A DNA stretch of 64,000 nt from assembly GCA_008360975.2 (NCBI GenBank), contig CM039179.1, positions 51,256,561 to 51,320,560 on the forward strand. Reading direction: 5' to 3'. Source of the stretch: Lichenostomus cassidix (taxonomy: Eukaryota; Chordata; Aves; Passeriformes; Meliphagidae). This document shows positions 62,901-64,000 of this stretch, piece after piece. The notes under the pieces are model-generated. The model saw only the letters and a list, made by a program, of their open reading frames with translations. It had not been told where the DNA came from and did no database searches. A program made the translations under genes and the position numbers. Numbering within the stretch: the stretch's first letter is position 1; the number at the start of each line of letters is the position of its first letter.

Positions 62901-64000
62901 GAAAATTTTTCTTTTGATAATACATTTTTCATAATTTGGAACTGAACTTATGCACCAAAAATGTGGAGTATACTACTACTTCAAAATAAGTTTCACAATC
63001 TAACTTAGAAAATGTTCCCTTTGTTGGACTTAAAAATAAGAATTCTAGAGACCTTCATTCTATTGATGAAATTTTTTTCCTACCATGTTTTTATTTTTTA
63101 TATCGAACTGATTTTTACCAATAGAAATATTTTTCCATGACAGCTATGGAAAGTCCTATGTTTACTCAATATTGAAGCATCAGTATATTCTTTATAATTA
63201 TTTCAACGTGGTCTCAAATATTTCTGACAGCTAGACAGCAGAAATTAGCAACAGTGAATTGGAATATCTTCTGAACCATTTCAGAAGGTTTCCCAGGAAG
63301 GGCTTGCTTTCTGCCACTGCAAATTTTCGCTGAGATAGTTTCTGGTTAACAGATGAATAGAAAGAGTATTTTTGCACAAAACTTGCAGCATGTTCTGTCT
63401 CAACTTTACCAGTGAATGAAAAGAGGGTAAGGGTGGTGTTTCATACCCCTCTGTGCACTTTCTGTACCAAGAGTGGGGTGACTCCAGAAATAAGTCCTTC
63501 ATCTACAGTGCACAAGGCACATTGTCATTTCATGCACCTTCTTCTGGGACTCATGGCAACTAAGAGCTAAGAGGCTCTCTTGCTTGCTAAAGAGTGTTCA
63601 GCAAAAAAACATGTACCATTAGCAAATTTGAACACCACTAAAATAGAGTCAATTCAAATGCTGGCAGGACAATACACCAACAGTAATATGTCACCCTATG
63701 AAAACTGTGTAACAATATTTATGTACATATCCAAGTTCTGGGTTGTTTAAAGTCTCCACTATAAATGTATTTTATATTTTGTACATATAAAAAAAAATCA
63801 TACTGGAAGTGAACATCTCTCACTGGCTCAGAGCAATATAAACTGCATTTCTTCATGAGTCTAATTCACTGTATTTCAGGGAAATTGGCACCATCTTCTT
63901 TCCCATAGGTTATCTATGAAGCTAAGAAGTGGGAGAAAACTGTAAACAATGAAGATATGATTTTGTACTTCACAAGCCAATGGGAATTTTGCTATTGATT
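62901..64000. other. Non-coding stretch after the gap
   Basis: AT-rich, with no recognised gene or repeat. Confidence 0.5.

Noticed and set aside
62350..62934. Three 178-191 codon frames made mostly of X
   Set aside because: They cross the 500-N gap and carry no information.

Overview
The window looks like gene-poor nuclear DNA of a bird. It is AT-rich, has no long open frame and no convincing exon, and its recognisable content is almost entirely avian-type transposable elements: many 5'-truncated CR1 LINEs on both strands and a handful of endogenous-retrovirus (ERV) LTRs. The CR1 3' ends carry the bird-type short repeats (ATTCTATG/ATTCTGTG variants). A passerine or other neoavian host is plausible, but I cannot name the species. 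No bacterial-style operon, CRISPR array, rRNA or tRNA gene was seen.

Layout. 1-11.4 kb is plain AT-rich sequence. 11.4-13.5 kb holds an old LTR in minus orientation and a three-piece CR1 rearrangement. 14.7-15.5 kb holds an unclassified element with LTR-like signals. 19.0-19.8 kb has two decayed CR1 tails, followed at 20.58-20.86 kb by an unexplained GC-rich block. 22.7-22.95 kb is a 239-nt pure pyrimidine tract. 23.4-27.0 kb carries two related solo LTRs, each with its own perfect 6-bp target duplication. 28.5-29.95 kb is the longest CR1 copy (minus), with a CCAT/CATCC microsatellite inside it. 32.3-33.0 kb is another LTR (minus). CR1 fragments lie at 36.0, 39.4-40.0, 46.6-46.95, 50.7-51.7, 54.1-54.5, 56.9-57.5, 58.2-58.4 and 61.3-61.5 kb. 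The 50.7-51.7 kb CR1 is split by a 481-bp solo LTR with a 4-bp target duplication. 62401-62900 is a 500-N assembly gap.

No set of genes works together here. The coding traces are broken remnants of CR1 ORF2 (reverse transcriptase and C-terminal region), and all other open frames look like chance frames or frames across repeats. The value of the window is as a record of insertion, rearrangement, microsatellite birth and LTR recombination. A few non-repeat stretches (about 9.0-9.35, 17.5-17.7 and 27.8-27.9 kb) look enhancer-like by motif content only. I did not find a convincing undescribed biological system. Repeat-family statements rest on my recognition of CR1 and avian LTR consensus sequences, not on a database search.
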